From NCBI GenBank assembly GCA_001602645.1, contig LUYE01000014.1:58562-122561 (forward strand): a stretch of DNA of 64,000 nucleotides, in the 5' to 3' direction. Made by a program: the position numbers and the translations under genes. The notes under the pieces were generated by a model. The model made no database searches. It worked only from the letters and a program-made list of their open reading frames with translations, and was not told the DNA's origin. Numbering within the stretch: position 1 is the stretch's first letter; the number at the start of each line of letters is the position of its first letter. The DNA is from Methanosarcinales archaeon Methan_01. GTDB lineage: Archaea > Halobacteriota > Methanosarcinia > Methanotrichales > Methanotrichaceae. Below are positions 43,835-53,519 of the stretch, piece after piece.

Positions 43835-44971
43835 GTGGTTCTGGTAAGCCTGGTCATCCCCACCATGAACGAGGAGGAGACGATAGGAGAGTGCATCCGC
43901 CGGGCGAGAGCCGTCTTCGAGGAGATGGGGATAGAGGGGGAGGTGATCGTGGCGGACAGCTCCGGGGACGCGACGCCGGAGATCGCCATATCCCTCGGGG
44001 CGGAGGTGGTCAGGCCGGAGAAGCTCGGATACGGCAACGCCTACCTGGCGGGGTTTGCGAGGGCGCGGGGGAGGTACATAGTCATGATGGACGGAGATCT
44101 CACCTACGATCCCGCCGATATGCCCGGGTTTATAAGGCTTCTCGAGAGCGGCAGAGCCGATTTCGTCATCGGGACGAGGCTTAAAGGCCAGATCGAGGAG
44201 GGGGCCATGCCCGCCCTCCACCGGTACCTAGGAAACCCCCTCCTGACGGGGATCCTCAACCTCCTCTTCGGGGCGGGGATCTCCGACGCCCACTCTGGGA
44301 TGAGGGCGATGACTCGGGAGGCCCTCGACCGGCTCCAACTCCGGGCTGGGGGGATGGAGTTCGCCTCGGAGATGGTGATCGAGGCCTCGCGGAAGGGTCT
44401 CTCGATAGAGGAGGTCCCGATCACCTACCATCCCCGAAGGGGGGCCTCGAAGCTCCGCTCCTTCACCGACGGGTGGAGGCACCTCCGGTTCATGATCCTC
44501 TACAGGCCGGGCCCCTTCCTCCTCCTCCCCGGAGCCGTCGCCCTCGTCCTCGGCCTTGCCCTCACCCTCTCCGTCCTGAGGCAGGAGCTAGCTTCTGAGC
44601 TGAGGGCCCATTCCCTCATCCTCGGGAGCATGCTCCTGATAATTGGGTATCAGACTCTCTTGTCAGGGGTCTACATAGCCGCCTTCGGCAAGACCTACGG
44701 GGTGGAGGGTTCGGGGTGGATCGCCAGGATATTGACCAGCTACCACTCCCTGGAGAAGGAGCTTCTGGCGGGGTTGGCCTTTCTAGGAGGGGGGGTGGCC
44801 CTGGGGCTGGACGTCGTCCTCCGCTGGAGGGGGGCTGGATACGGGTCCATCCAGGAGATGCAGGAGTCGATGATGGCGATGATCCTCGTCATCATCGGAA
44901 TCCAGACGATATTCTCAGCCGTCTTCATCAGCCTCCTCCTCCTAAAATCCGGGGAGGTAAATGGACGGTGA
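43835..44971 (+). CDS. GT2 glycosyltransferase with C-terminal membrane domain (dolichol-phosphate glycosyltransferase-like)
   Basis: 378 residues. GT-A domain: LVIPTMNEEETIGECIRRAR, VIVADSSGD, and MMDGDLTYDPADM with the DxD; SDAHSGMRAM and ASEMVIEASRKGLSIEEVPITYHPRRGASKLR are typical of dolichol-phosphate hexosyltransferases. Four hydrophobic segments (about residues 228-250, 262-285, 310-330, 345-370) anchor it. It may charge dolichyl phosphate for N-glycan or polysaccharide synthesis. GTG start; AACATTTATC near 43802 may be the box A with a short or absent leader. The IS ends just upstream of this promoter. Confidence 0.85.
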   Translation: MVLVSLVIPTMNEEETIGECIRRARAVFEEMGIEGEVIVADSSGDATPEIAISLGAEVVRPEKLGYGNAYLAGFARARGRYIVMMDGDLTYDPADMPGFIRLLESGRADFVIGTRLKGQIEEGAMPALHRYLGNPLLTGILNLLFGAGISDAHSGMRAMTREALDRLQLRAGGMEFASEMVIEASRKGLSIEEVPITYHPRRGASKLRSFTDGWRHLRFMILYRPGPFLLLPGAVALVLGLALTLSVLRQELASELRAHSLILGSMLLIIGYQTLLSGVYIAAFGKTYGVEGSGWIARILTSYHSLEKELLAGLAFLGGGVALGLDVVLRWRGAGYGSIQEMQESMMAMILVIIGIQTIFSAVFISLLLLKSGEVNGR

Positions 44972-45067
44972 GCTCCGAAGGGTCGATGGAGGCCAAAAGG
45001 ACGGAGGTATGAGGATGGAACGGCAGACCCCCCAGCTTGGAGAGTCCAGCTCTTGGGCGCGATCGCC

Positions 45068-46195
45068 ATGAAGATCGCCTACGTCCACGACGTGATATAC
45101 CCCTACGTCAAAGGTGGGGCCGAGAGGAGGGTATGGGAGGTCTCCCGGAGGCTGGCGGGGAGGGGGCACGAGGTTCACATCTTCGGGATGAAGCACTGGC
45201 AGGGTGACGATCTGGTCGAGAGGGATGGCGTCTTCCTCCACGGGGTCTGCCCGCCCGGGAGCCTTTACGTCGGCGGGAGGAGGTCGATCTCGGCCGCGGT
45301 CCGGTTTTCGGCCCGGCTCCTGCCCAAGCTCAGGGGGGATTTCGACGTCATCGACGCCCAGCAGTTCCCCTACCTTCCCTGCTTCTCAGCCAAGCTCCAA
45401 TCCCTCCGCCGGGGGGCGCCCCTCGTCATAACCTGGCACGAGGTCTGGGGCGACTACTGGCGGGAGTACCTGGGGAAGATGGCGCCCCTGGGGATCCTGG
45501 TGGAGCGGGGGGCTCTGAGGCTCCCCGAGAGGATCATCCCCGTCTCGGAGCGGGTGAGGGCCGACCTGTTGGGGATGGGGGTCGGGGCTGACCGGATGGA
45601 GGTGGTCAAAAACGGCGTAGACCTGGATCGGATAGGATCGGTCGGAGCAGGGGAGACCCTCTACGACGTCATCTACGTCGGGAGGCTCTCAGCCCACAAG
45701 CGGGTCGACCTCCTCATCGAGGCGGTGGGGCTCCTCCGGGAGGCGATCCCCGAGATCCGGTGCGGGATCGTGGGGGACGGCCCCGAGATGGCCGCTCACC
45801 GCAGGCTCGTCCGGGATCGGGGGCTGGAGGAGAACGTCGACCTCCTGGGGTTTCTGGAAGACGAAGACGATCTCATAGCGAAGATGAAGGCCGCGAGGAT
45901 CTTCGTCCTCCCCTCGACGAGGGAGGGGTTCGGGATCAGCGTTCTGGAGGCGAACGCCTGCGGCCTTCCGGCCGTCGTCGTCGACTCGGAGAAGAGCGCT
46001 GCCGCCGACCTGATCAGGGAGGGGAAAAACGGCGTCTTATGCCGGCCTTCGGCATCGTCCATCGCCTCGAAGGTGGAGGGGCTTCTCGCGGGTGGCGGCT
46101 ATAAGAGGATGGCGGGACCATCGAAGGAGATCGCGAAGGGGTATGACTGGTCCATCATCGTGGGGAGGCTGGAAGGGGCATATGAGGAGCTTTGA
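45068..46195 (+). CDS. Glycosyltransferase family 4 (GT-B), cluster member 1
   Basis: 375 residues. It starts MKIAYVHDVIYPYVKGGAERRVWEVSRRL (acceptor-side glycine loop) and has the donor-side ISVxE motif: STREGFGISVLEANACGLPAVVV (EX7E). VIYVGRLSAHKRVDLLIEA is the usual GT4 hinge. ATG 45068 is preferred to TTG 45053. It is GC-rich like the core genome. Sugar donor unknown; likely polysaccharide or N-glycan assembly. Followed after 31 nt by a second GT4. Confidence 0.85.
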   Translation: MKIAYVHDVIYPYVKGGAERRVWEVSRRLAGRGHEVHIFGMKHWQGDDLVERDGVFLHGVCPPGSLYVGGRRSISAAVRFSARLLPKLRGDFDVIDAQQFPYLPCFSAKLQSLRRGAPLVITWHEVWGDYWREYLGKMAPLGILVERGALRLPERIIPVSERVRADLLGMGVGADRMEVVKNGVDLDRIGSVGAGETLYDVIYVGRLSAHKRVDLLIEAVGLLREAIPEIRCGIVGDGPEMAAHRRLVRDRGLEENVDLLGFLEDEDDLIAKMKAARIFVLPSTREGFGISVLEANACGLPAVVVDSEKSAAADLIREGKNGVLCRPSASSIASKVEGLLAGGGYKRMAGPSKEIAKGYDWSIIVGRLEGAYEEL

Positions 46196-46226
46196 GGTTA
46201 TCGTAGGAGGTCTCTGAGGTGGCGGG

Positions 46227-47345
46227 ATGAGGATCCTCCAGACCCCACCCCGCTATCCCCCTGCCGTCGGCGGGGTCGAGAACGCCGTCGCCGGCCTCAC
46301 GAGAGGGCTAGTGGGTCTTGGCCACGAGGTCGCCGTCCTCTGCGCCAACGAGCCGATCTCGGCGAAGGAGGAGGTCCTCGAGGGGGTCAGGGTCCGGAGG
46401 CTCCCCTACGTCGGGAAGGTCGCCAATACCAACGTCACCCCGGGGCTTCCCATAGCGATCCTGAGGGAGGAGTTCGACCTCCTACACACCCACCTCCCGA
46501 CGCCGTGGTCCGCCGATTGGAGCGCCATCGCCGCCGCTGCAAAACGAAAACCCCTGGTTTTGACATATTATAACGACATCGTCGGCGAAGGCCCCTTCGA
46601 GGGGATCGCCCGGCTCTACAACAGGACGGGTTTGAGGCTCCTCCTCCGCCTGGCCAAGAAGATCACCGTCATCCAGCCGGAGTACCAGAACTCTCCTCAC
46701 CTCCGGGGGCTTGAGGAGAAGGTCGAGGTTATACCCGTCGGCGTAGACCTTGCGCGGTTCAGGCCCGAGGGGGCGGCTTCCGACGGGAGGACCCTCTTCT
46801 TCCTCAGCCTCCTGGACAGGCATCACCGGTACAAGGGGCTCGAGGACCTCCTCTCGGCCCTGGTGGCGGTGAAGGAGGAGGTCGGCGACGTAAAGCTCCT
46901 CGTCGGGGGCGGCGGGGAGCTCCTCGATCATTATCGGAGGGCTTCCGCCCGTCTGGGGCTGGAGGAGGCCGTCCAGTTCCTCGGCTTCGTCCCCGAAGAG
47001 ATGGTGGCGAAGTATTATAACAGATGCGACATCTTCATCCTCCCGTCCACCTCCCGGGCCCAGGAGGGGTTCGGGATGGTCGCCCTGGAGGCGATGGCCT
47101 GCGGAAGGCCGGTGATCTGCACCGGGATCGTCGGAGTCGCGGAGGAGGTCGAGCGGGTCGGCGCAGGGCTCGTCGTCGAGGCCGGCAAGCCCGAGGTCCT
47201 CGCCGAGGCGATAGCCCGCCTCCTCCAGAGCGGGCCGGAGGCCCAGAGGATGGGGGCGGCGGGGAGGAGGCTTGTGGAGGAGAGGTACGGATGGAGGAAG
47301 GTCGCGGAGCGGTTCGAAGGTTTATATGAAGGCCTAGTCGGATAG
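46227..47345 (+). CDS. Glycosyltransferase family 4 (GT-B), cluster member 2
   Basis: 372 residues. N-terminal ILQTPPRYPPAVGGVENAVAGLTRGLVGLGHEVAVLC; donor domain with FFLSLLDRHHRYKGLEDLLSAL and the EX7E motif in STSRAQEGFGMVALEAMACGRPVICT. A retaining GT4 transferase acting on lipid-linked glycan, by family. Next gene (SDR) follows after 61 nt including an AT-rich stretch (AAAAAAGTAATAAATG) that may be a promoter for the nucleotide-sugar genes. Confidence 0.85.
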   Translation: MRILQTPPRYPPAVGGVENAVAGLTRGLVGLGHEVAVLCANEPISAKEEVLEGVRVRRLPYVGKVANTNVTPGLPIAILREEFDLLHTHLPTPWSADWSAIAAAAKRKPLVLTYYNDIVGEGPFEGIARLYNRTGLRLLLRLAKKITVIQPEYQNSPHLRGLEEKVEVIPVGVDLARFRPEGAASDGRTLFFLSLLDRHHRYKGLEDLLSALVAVKEEVGDVKLLVGGGGELLDHYRRASARLGLEEAVQFLGFVPEEMVAKYYNRCDIFILPSTSRAQEGFGMVALEAMACGRPVICTGIVGVAEEVERVGAGLVVEAGKPEVLAEAIARLLQSGPEAQRMGAAGRRLVEERYGWRKVAERFEGLYEGLVG

Positions 47346-47406
47346 GGCGGATCTGATCGATGCATCTAAAAAAGTAATAAATGAAGATCCCAGGAGCGGT
47401 TATCAA

Positions 47407-48645
47407 ATGGACCTGAAAGGGAAAAGCGTTCTCGTAACCGGCATCAGCGGCTTTGTGGGGTCGAAGCTCGGAAAGCGGCTGGTGGATGAGGGGGCGGAGG
47501 TCTTCGGACTGATGAGGAGGAGGGCCGATGGGATCCTCCCCCACAACTTGAAGCGCGAGGGGATTGGACCCCAGGTGAAGCTCCTGGAGGGAGACCTGGC
47601 CGACATCTCGAGCCTGGGTTCGGCCCTGACGGTGAGCGATCCGGACCTGGTCTTCCACCTCGCTGCCCAGTCCTTCGTCCCCCGGTCCTTTGCTAGCCCC
47701 CTGGAGACGGCGGAGGCGAACTGCCTGGGGACCGCAAACCTCCTGGAGGCGATCAGGATAAAGGACGTTGACCCTAAGGTCGTCTTCGCCGGATCGAGCG
47801 AGGAGTACGGCCTCGTCATCTCCTCCGAGGAGCAGCTTCGGAGGGCGCGAGATAAGTACGGGACGGTCTTCCCCGAGCCGGCAACGATCCCGGAGCTCCC
47901 CATAACGGAGACAAACCCCCTCCGGCCCATGTCCCCCTACGCCGCCAGCAAAGTCTACGGGGACTTTTTGACGAGGAACTACTGCCACTCCTACGGCCTC
48001 AAGACGATCGTCTCGAGGGCCTTCAACCACGAGGGAGCCGGTCGGGGGATGATGTTCGTCACCTCCGTCATCACAAGCCAGGTGATGAGGCTGAAGATGG
48101 GCGAGGCGGATAAGATCCGGATAGGAAACGTCAACGCCTTCCGGGACTGGTCCCACGTCGCCGACGTCATCGACGGCTACCTCCTCCTGGCCGATAAGGG
48201 ACGGTTCGGGGACGTCTACAACCAGGGGTCGATGAGGGCGAACTCCGTCCTCAGCTACCTCCTCCTCAGCCTCGATAGGGCGGGCTACCCCGTCGACGGG
48301 ATCGAGACCTTCCGGGGTGAGAAGGCGGTGGCCGACCCCACAGAGCGGGACCCCTCGGAGATCTTCGGATTGGTCTTCGATAAGACGAGGCTCGACGGGA
48401 TGCTCCTCCGGGGGGAGGTGGAGTTCGGGGCCGAGGACGGCGGGGTCGTCGCCCTCTCAGGGGCGGATAGGGTCGCGATCGAGTTTGATCCCGATAGGTT
48501 CAGGCCCGCTGAGGTCCCGATCCTCCTCTCGGAGACCACCAAGATATCCGGCCTCGGGTTCGTCGCGAGGAGGAGCCTTGGGGATATCATCGAGGACCAG
48601 CTGAACCACTACCTGTCAGAGGCCGAGAGGAAGGGATGGGGTTGA
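47407..48645 (+). CDS. SDR-family nucleotide-sugar dehydratase (GDP-mannose 4,6-dehydratase-like)
   Basis: 412 residues. Rossmann motif VLVTGISGFVGSKLGKRL, catalytic region FAGSSEEYG and SPYAASKVYGDFL (YxxxK), and RAFNHEGAGRG, FRDWSHVADVIDGYLLL typical of GDP-mannose dehydratases and related 4,6-dehydratases. The C-terminal about 70 residues (EDGGVVALSGADRVAIEFDPDRFRPAEVPILLS) include the RPAEVPxLxxD motif of the GMD group. It could feed GDP-4-keto-6-deoxymannose (rhamnose/fucose-type sugars) to the cluster. Substrate is inferred. Confidence 0.78.
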   Translation: MDLKGKSVLVTGISGFVGSKLGKRLVDEGAEVFGLMRRRADGILPHNLKREGIGPQVKLLEGDLADISSLGSALTVSDPDLVFHLAAQSFVPRSFASPLETAEANCLGTANLLEAIRIKDVDPKVVFAGSSEEYGLVISSEEQLRRARDKYGTVFPEPATIPELPITETNPLRPMSPYAASKVYGDFLTRNYCHSYGLKTIVSRAFNHEGAGRGMMFVTSVITSQVMRLKMGEADKIRIGNVNAFRDWSHVADVIDGYLLLADKGRFGDVYNQGSMRANSVLSYLLLSLDRAGYPVDGIETFRGEKAVADPTERDPSEIFGLVFDKTRLDGMLLRGEVEFGAEDGGVVALSGADRVAIEFDPDRFRPAEVPILLSETTKISGLGFVARRSLGDIIEDQLNHYLSEAERKGWG

Positions 48646-48759
48646 AGGTGAGGGCAACCTTCGGCCGGATCGGGGTCGCCCCCGGAGGCGAGGAGGTCGC
48701 CTTCGCCTCGCACCGACGGCAGAGGATCTCTCTTGAGAAGAGGTCTTGCTGGAGGTCCC

Positions 48760-49317
48760 ATGCCGTTTGAGTTCGAAGAGCTGGGCCTTCCGGGAGTTCT
48801 TCTGATTAGGCCTAAGATCTTCAGGGACGACCGGGGGTACTTCCTTGAGACGTACAAGAAGGAGGATCTTGCGAGGGCCGGGATCGAGGGCGAGTTCGTC
48901 CAGGACAACTGCTCCAGGTCCGCGTACGGCGTCCTGAGGGGGATGCACTTCCAGCGAGAGCCCCGCGCCCAGGCGAAGATCGTCCAGTGTACCAGGGGTG
49001 TAATCTATGACGTGGCGGTCGACCTTCGGAGGGATTCGACGACCTTCAAAAGATACGCTTCTGCGATCCTCTCGGAGAATAACAGGTACCAGCTTTACGT
49101 GCCGAGAGGTTTTGCCCACGGGTTTTTGGTGCTGAGCGATATAGCAGAGGTCATGTACAAAGTCGACAACCCCTACTCGCCAGAATCTGAAGGGGGCCTG
49201 ATCTGGGATGATCCCGAGGTGAATATAAAGTGGCCGATCGATCATCCTGTTCTAACAGAGAGGGATAAGAGCTGGCCTGGATTGAAAACCCTTATCATAG
49301 AAGGCTCCTTGTTCTGA
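48760..49317 (+). CDS. rmlC: dTDP-4-dehydrorhamnose 3,5-epimerase
   Basis: 185 residues. It begins MPFEFEELGLPGVLLIRPKIFRDDRGYFLETY; the catalytic region GVLRGMHFQ contains the general-base His, and RGFAHGFLVLSDIAEVMYKVDNPYSPESEGGLIWDDPEVNIKWP completes the cupin signature. It epimerises dTDP-4-keto-6-deoxyglucose. ATG 48760 has GGAGGT (48751-48756); the earlier TTG frame start at 48733 adds nine non-conserved residues. First of the rmlC-A-B-D set. Confidence 0.95.
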   Translation: MPFEFEELGLPGVLLIRPKIFRDDRGYFLETYKKEDLARAGIEGEFVQDNCSRSAYGVLRGMHFQREPRAQAKIVQCTRGVIYDVAVDLRRDSTTFKRYASAILSENNRYQLYVPRGFAHGFLVLSDIAEVMYKVDNPYSPESEGGLIWDDPEVNIKWPIDHPVLTERDKSWPGLKTLIIEGSLF

Positions 49318-49351
49318 GAAAGTTGATTCTGATGCACAGGAGAAAAAAAAT

Positions 49352-50407
49352 ATGAAGGCTCTGATTCTGTCCGGCGGGCGGGGGACGAGGCTTCGGCCGA
49401 TAACCCACTCTCAACAGAAGCAGCTGATACCGATAGCCAACAAGCCCGTCCTCTTCTACGCCATCGAGGACGTCATCGAGGCGGGGGCCGAGGAGGTGGG
49501 GATCATCGTCGGCCCGAATAAGGAGCAGGTCATCGAGACGGTCAGGTCGAGGACTTGGGATTCTGAGGTGGAGTTCATATTCCAGGGGGATCCGGCGGGG
49601 CTGGCCCATACGATCCTCGTCGCCGAGGAGTTCCTCGGGGACGACGAGTTCGTGATGTACCTCGGGGACAACGTCATAAAGGGCGGGATCCTCAAACATT
49701 CGGAGAAGTTCCGGGAGTCGGGCCCCGACTCCCTCGTCCTCCTGACGGAGGTGGAGGACCCCCAGAGGTTCGGGGTCGCCGATCTGGACGAGGAGGGGCG
49801 GGTGAGGCGGCTGGTGGAGAAGCCGAAGGTGCCGCCGTCCAACTACGCCCTGGTGGGGATATACTTCTTCAGGCCCTCGATCGTCGAGGCGTGCAAGAGG
49901 ATAAAGCCCTCCTGGAGGAACGAGCTCGAGATCACCGACGCCATCCAGTGGCTCCTGGACAGCGGCCGGCGGGTGGAGGCGTCGATCGTCGACGGGTGGT
50001 GGAAGGACACGGGGAAGGCCGAGGACATCCTGGAGGCGAACCGGCTGATCCTCGACGAGATGAAGCCGAAGAACGAGGGGGTTCTGAGGTCCTCCAGGAT
50101 CTTCGGGAGGGCGGTCGTCGGCAAAGGGTGCGTCATCGAGAACTCCGAGATCAAGGGGCCGTGCATCCTCGGCGCAAACTGCGCGATCCGGGACTCGTAC
50201 ATCGGCCCTTACACCTCGATAAACGACGGCTGCACCATCGAGGGGACGGAGGTGGAGGACAGCGTCATCATGGAGGGGTGCACCATATCGAGGGCCGGAA
50301 GGATCGTGGAGAGCCTGATCGGAAAGAACGTCGCCATCCGGGAGAACGACCGGAGGCCTGCCGGCCACAGGTTTATAGCCGGGGACAGCTCGGAGATCCT
50401 GTTGTGA
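49352..50407 (+). CDS. rmlA: Glucose-1-phosphate thymidylyltransferase, long form with left-handed beta-helix
   Basis: 351 residues. Signature MKALILSGGRGTRLRPITHSQQKQLIPIANKPVLFY (LxGGxGTRLxPxT...K) and MYLGDNVIKGGI (metal-binding D). From about residue 250 hexapeptide repeats (GCVIENSEIKGPCILGANCAIRDSYIGPYTSINDGC) form a left-handed beta-helix, as in the long RmlA group of archaea. It makes dTDP-glucose. rmlB starts 4 nt after its stop. Confidence 0.94.
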   Translation: MKALILSGGRGTRLRPITHSQQKQLIPIANKPVLFYAIEDVIEAGAEEVGIIVGPNKEQVIETVRSRTWDSEVEFIFQGDPAGLAHTILVAEEFLGDDEFVMYLGDNVIKGGILKHSEKFRESGPDSLVLLTEVEDPQRFGVADLDEEGRVRRLVEKPKVPPSNYALVGIYFFRPSIVEACKRIKPSWRNELEITDAIQWLLDSGRRVEASIVDGWWKDTGKAEDILEANRLILDEMKPKNEGVLRSSRIFGRAVVGKGCVIENSEIKGPCILGANCAIRDSYIGPYTSINDGCTIEGTEVEDSVIMEGCTISRAGRIVESLIGKNVAIRENDRRPAGHRFIAGDSSEILL

Positions 50408-50411
50408 TGCT

Positions 50412-51410
50412 ATGAGGCTCCTCGTAACAGGCGGGATGGGGTTCATCGGGAGCAACTTCATCCGCCACTATCTCGGCCGGCACCAAGAGGCCCGGATCGT
50501 CAACGTCGACGCCCTGAAGGCGGGCTCCAACCCCGAGAGCCTGAGGGGGGTCGATGAGGAGAGGTACACCTTCGTCGAGGGGGACATCTCCGACCGCCGT
50601 CTGATGGCCAGGCTCGTCAGCAGCGCCGACGCGGTGGTGAACTTCGCCGCCGAGACCCACGTCGACCGGAGCATCTCCGGCCCCGAACCGTTCCTCGCGA
50701 GCAACGTCGGTGGGACCTTCTCGATCCTCGAGGCCCTGAGGACGAGAAATCCGGAGGCGAGGCTCGTCCACATATCGACGGACGAGGTCTACGGCGACAT
50801 CCTCTCGGGGTCCTTCCGAGAGACCGACGGCTTGCGGCCGTCGTCCCCCTACTCCGCGAGCAAGGCCGCCTCCGACGTCTTCGTCTCCGCCTACGCCAGG
50901 ACCTACGGTTTATCCGCCATGATCACCCGCTGCACCAACAACTACGGCCCCCGCCAGTTCCCCGAGAAGCTGATCCCCAAGGCGATCATCCGGGCCAACA
51001 GGTCCCTGAAGGTCCCCATATACGGGACGGGGGAGAACGTCCGGGACTGGATATACGTCCTCGACCACTGCCGGGCGGTGGAGATGGTCCTGGAGGCGGG
51101 GGAGGCCGGCGAGGTCTACCACGTCTCCTCCGGGGAGGAGAGGACGAACCTCGCGGTGGTGAGGACCCTCCTCTCGATCATGGGAAAGGACGAGGAGGCG
51201 ATCGAGTTCGTCGAGGACCGCCCCGGCCACGACGTCAGGTACAGCCTCGACTCCTCGAAGATCAGAAGGGAGCTAGGCTGGAGGCCTGAGCGCGGCTTCC
51301 GCGAGGGGATGGAGGCGACGGTCCGGTGGTACGTCGAGAACGAGGGGTGGTGGATGCCCCTCGTCGACGAACGGGTCCTCCATCCGACGCCGTGGAAGCT
51401 GGAGTGGTGA
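50412..51410 (+). CDS. rmlB: dTDP-glucose 4,6-dehydratase
   Basis: 332 residues. NAD site VTGGMGFIGSNFIRHYL, ISTDEVYGDI, catalytic SPYSASKAASD (YxxxK), ITRCTNNYGPRQFPEKLIPKAI and the family-typical RDWIYVLDHCRAV. It converts dTDP-glucose to the 4-keto-6-deoxy sugar, second step of the rhamnose route. Translationally packed between rmlA and rmlD. Confidence 0.96.
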   Translation: MRLLVTGGMGFIGSNFIRHYLGRHQEARIVNVDALKAGSNPESLRGVDEERYTFVEGDISDRRLMARLVSSADAVVNFAAETHVDRSISGPEPFLASNVGGTFSILEALRTRNPEARLVHISTDEVYGDILSGSFRETDGLRPSSPYSASKAASDVFVSAYARTYGLSAMITRCTNNYGPRQFPEKLIPKAIIRANRSLKVPIYGTGENVRDWIYVLDHCRAVEMVLEAGEAGEVYHVSSGEERTNLAVVRTLLSIMGKDEEAIEFVEDRPGHDVRYSLDSSKIRRELGWRPERGFREGMEATVRWYVENEGWWMPLVDERVLHPTPWKLEW

Positions 51411-51412
51411 GG

Positions 51413-52276
51413 ATGCGGCTTCTCATTACCGGGGGGAGCGGCCTCTTGGGCTCCAGGCTCGCCGAGGTCGCCGTCGCGGAGGGGCATCAGGTCTTCTCCG
51501 GATCTTGCCACCATTCCCCAGAGTTTGGGGCGGCGGTGAGGCTCGACCTGTTGGAGGGGGAGGAGGTCGAGAGGACGATCGCGGAGGTCGCCCCCGAGGT
51601 CGTATTCCACACCGCTGCCCTGACGGACGTCGACAGGTGCGAGGATGATCCGGATCTAGCCTGGAGGACGAACGTCCTGGGGACGGAGCGGGTCGCGGAG
51701 GCTGCGGCAGAGGCGGGGGCCCATCTGGTCTACGTCTCCACCGATTACGTCTTCGATGGCCTGCGGGGGATGTACCGGGAGGAGGATCGGACCGACCCCG
51801 TCAACTGCTACGGCCGGACGAAGCTTTCGGCGGAGGGGTTCTGCGACTTTGTCGCCAGGACCTCTGTCATCTACGGGGCGCGGCCGGCGAGCGGGAAGGT
51901 CAACTTCGCCCTCTGGCTCGTCGAGCGGCTCGCCGCCGGCGAGGAGGTCCGGATCGTCACCGACCAGTTCATAACCCCCACCCTCAACACCAACCTCGCG
52001 AGGATGCTCCTCGAGGCCGGGGAGAGGAGGCTTGCGGGGGTCTACCACATGGCGGGGGCGACGAGGGTATCACGGTACGACTTCGCCGTCGAGATCGCGA
52101 GGGCCTTCTGCCTCGACGAGGGGCTGATCGCCCCCTCGAGGATCTCGGATATGAGGTGGAGGGCGAAGAGGCCGAGGGACTCCTCCCTCGACACCTCCAA
52201 GGCGGCCCGGCTCCTGGCGGAGGTGCCCTCGCCCCTCCGGGAGTCGTTGAGGGCCCTGAGGGAGGAGATCGGCTGA
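51413..52276 (+). CDS. rmlD: dTDP-4-dehydrorhamnose reductase
   Basis: 287 residues from ATG 51413, 2 nt after the rmlB stop. RLLITGGSGLLGSRLAEVA, VSTDYVFDGLRGMYREEDRTDPVNCYGRTKLSAE (YxxxK and the STDYVFDG hallmark) and VTDQFITPTLNTNLARML are diagnostic. It reduces the 4-keto group to yield dTDP-L-rhamnose. With rmlC, A and B the window has a complete dTDP-L-rhamnose pathway. A longer frame from 51326 is not used since it lacks conservation. Confidence 0.94.
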   Translation: MRLLITGGSGLLGSRLAEVAVAEGHQVFSGSCHHSPEFGAAVRLDLLEGEEVERTIAEVAPEVVFHTAALTDVDRCEDDPDLAWRTNVLGTERVAEAAAEAGAHLVYVSTDYVFDGLRGMYREEDRTDPVNCYGRTKLSAEGFCDFVARTSVIYGARPASGKVNFALWLVERLAAGEEVRIVTDQFITPTLNTNLARMLLEAGERRLAGVYHMAGATRVSRYDFAVEIARAFCLDEGLIAPSRISDMRWRAKRPRDSSLDTSKAARLLAEVPSPLRESLRALREEIG

Positions 52277-52399
52277 AGGGCAGGATCGTCCCTCCCCGAA
52301 TTGTAGCATGAAGGGCGGAACGAGAAAGATCGAAGGCCGATATGGAATGATAATCAAGAAGATAAAAGGTGGATTTTAAGCAGGGCGAACGGGATTATT

Positions 52400-53497
52400 T
52401 TGAAGGTGGCGATATTTTACGACTTCATCGGTGCCGTCGGCGGCGGGGAGAGGGTCGCCCTCGCCCTCGCCCGAGGCCTGGGGGGGGACTTGATCACCAC
52501 GGACGTCGACCCCGATTCGGTGAAGAGGCTCGGGTTTGATGATGTCACCATAATCAGCCTTGGAAAGACGATCCCGGTCCCTCCTCTCAAGCAGATCTCG
52601 GCTTCAGCCATCTTCAGAAGGTGTGACATCTCGGACGATTACGACTTTTTCATCTTCACCGGCAACTGGTGCCACTACGCTGCGAAGAGGCACAAGCCGA
52701 ACCTCTGGTTCTGCTATTCTCCGGTGAGGGCCTTTTATGATCTCAGAGCCTCTGTGGTATCCCGCCAACCAAACCCGGCCCTGAAAGGCCTGGCAGCCCT
52801 CTGGATAAACCTTCATAGACGGTTCGATCAGCGATCTGTAAGATCCGTGGACAGGATCGTCGCCATCAGCTCCAATGTCCAGAGGAGGATTGAGGAGGCT
52901 TACGGCCGGAGATCGGCCGTCGTTTATCCGCCCGTCGACGTTGAGAGGTTCAGGTTTGAGGGGTGCGGCGACTTCTGGCTCTCGGTGAACCGGATATACC
53001 CCGAGAAGAGGATCGAGCTGCAGTTCCAGGCCTTCAGAGCCCTTCCTGAGGAGAGGCTGTTGGTGGTGGGAGGCTATTCCAAGGGCGACCTCGCATCCAG
53101 GTACTACAAAAAATTGGCTGAGACGATCCCCGATAACGTGACTATGCTGGGAGAGGTCTCCGACGAAGAGCTGGTCGCCCTCTACGCCCGGTGCAAAGGT
53201 TTAATATGCACCGCCATGGATGAGGACTTCGGCCTCACTCCCGTCGAGGCTATGGCAAGTGGAAAGCCCGTCATCGCGGTCAAAGAGGGGGGTTTTCTCG
53301 AATCGGTGATCGACGGCGTCACTGGCAGATTGGTCGAGCCGGAGGCGGAGAGGATAGCGGAGGCGGTAAGGGAGGCGTCTGAGAGAGGATGCCTTCGCTA
53401 CAGGGAAGCCTGCAGGGAAAGGGCGTTGGCTTTCAGCGGCGAGAGGTTCATAAGGTTGATCAGAGATGAGATGGCCGCCGTTATCGATGGTGCTTGA
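52400..53497 (+). CDS. Glycosyltransferase family 4, cluster member 3
   Basis: 365 residues, TTG start. VAIFYDFIGAVGGGERVALALARGL acceptor loop; WFCYSPVRAFYDL; donor site SVNRIYPEKRIELQFQAF and EX7E in MDEDFGLTPVEAMASGKPVIAV. Similar to bacterial mannosyl- or rhamnosyltransferases of O-antigen clusters such as the WbdB/WbaZ group, as far as motifs allow. A 120-nt AT-rich gap precedes it and may hold a promoter. The next gene (epimerase) begins 22 nt later. Confidence 0.83.
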   Translation: MKVAIFYDFIGAVGGGERVALALARGLGGDLITTDVDPDSVKRLGFDDVTIISLGKTIPVPPLKQISASAIFRRCDISDDYDFFIFTGNWCHYAAKRHKPNLWFCYSPVRAFYDLRASVVSRQPNPALKGLAALWINLHRRFDQRSVRSVDRIVAISSNVQRRIEEAYGRRSAVVYPPVDVERFRFEGCGDFWLSVNRIYPEKRIELQFQAFRALPEERLLVVGGYSKGDLASRYYKKLAETIPDNVTMLGEVSDEELVALYARCKGLICTAMDEDFGLTPVEAMASGKPVIAVKEGGFLESVIDGVTGRLVEPEAERIAEAVREASERGCLRYREACRERALAFSGERFIRLIRDEMAAVIDGA

Positions 53498-53519
53498 GGA
53501 TGATTGAGGAGGAGATCTA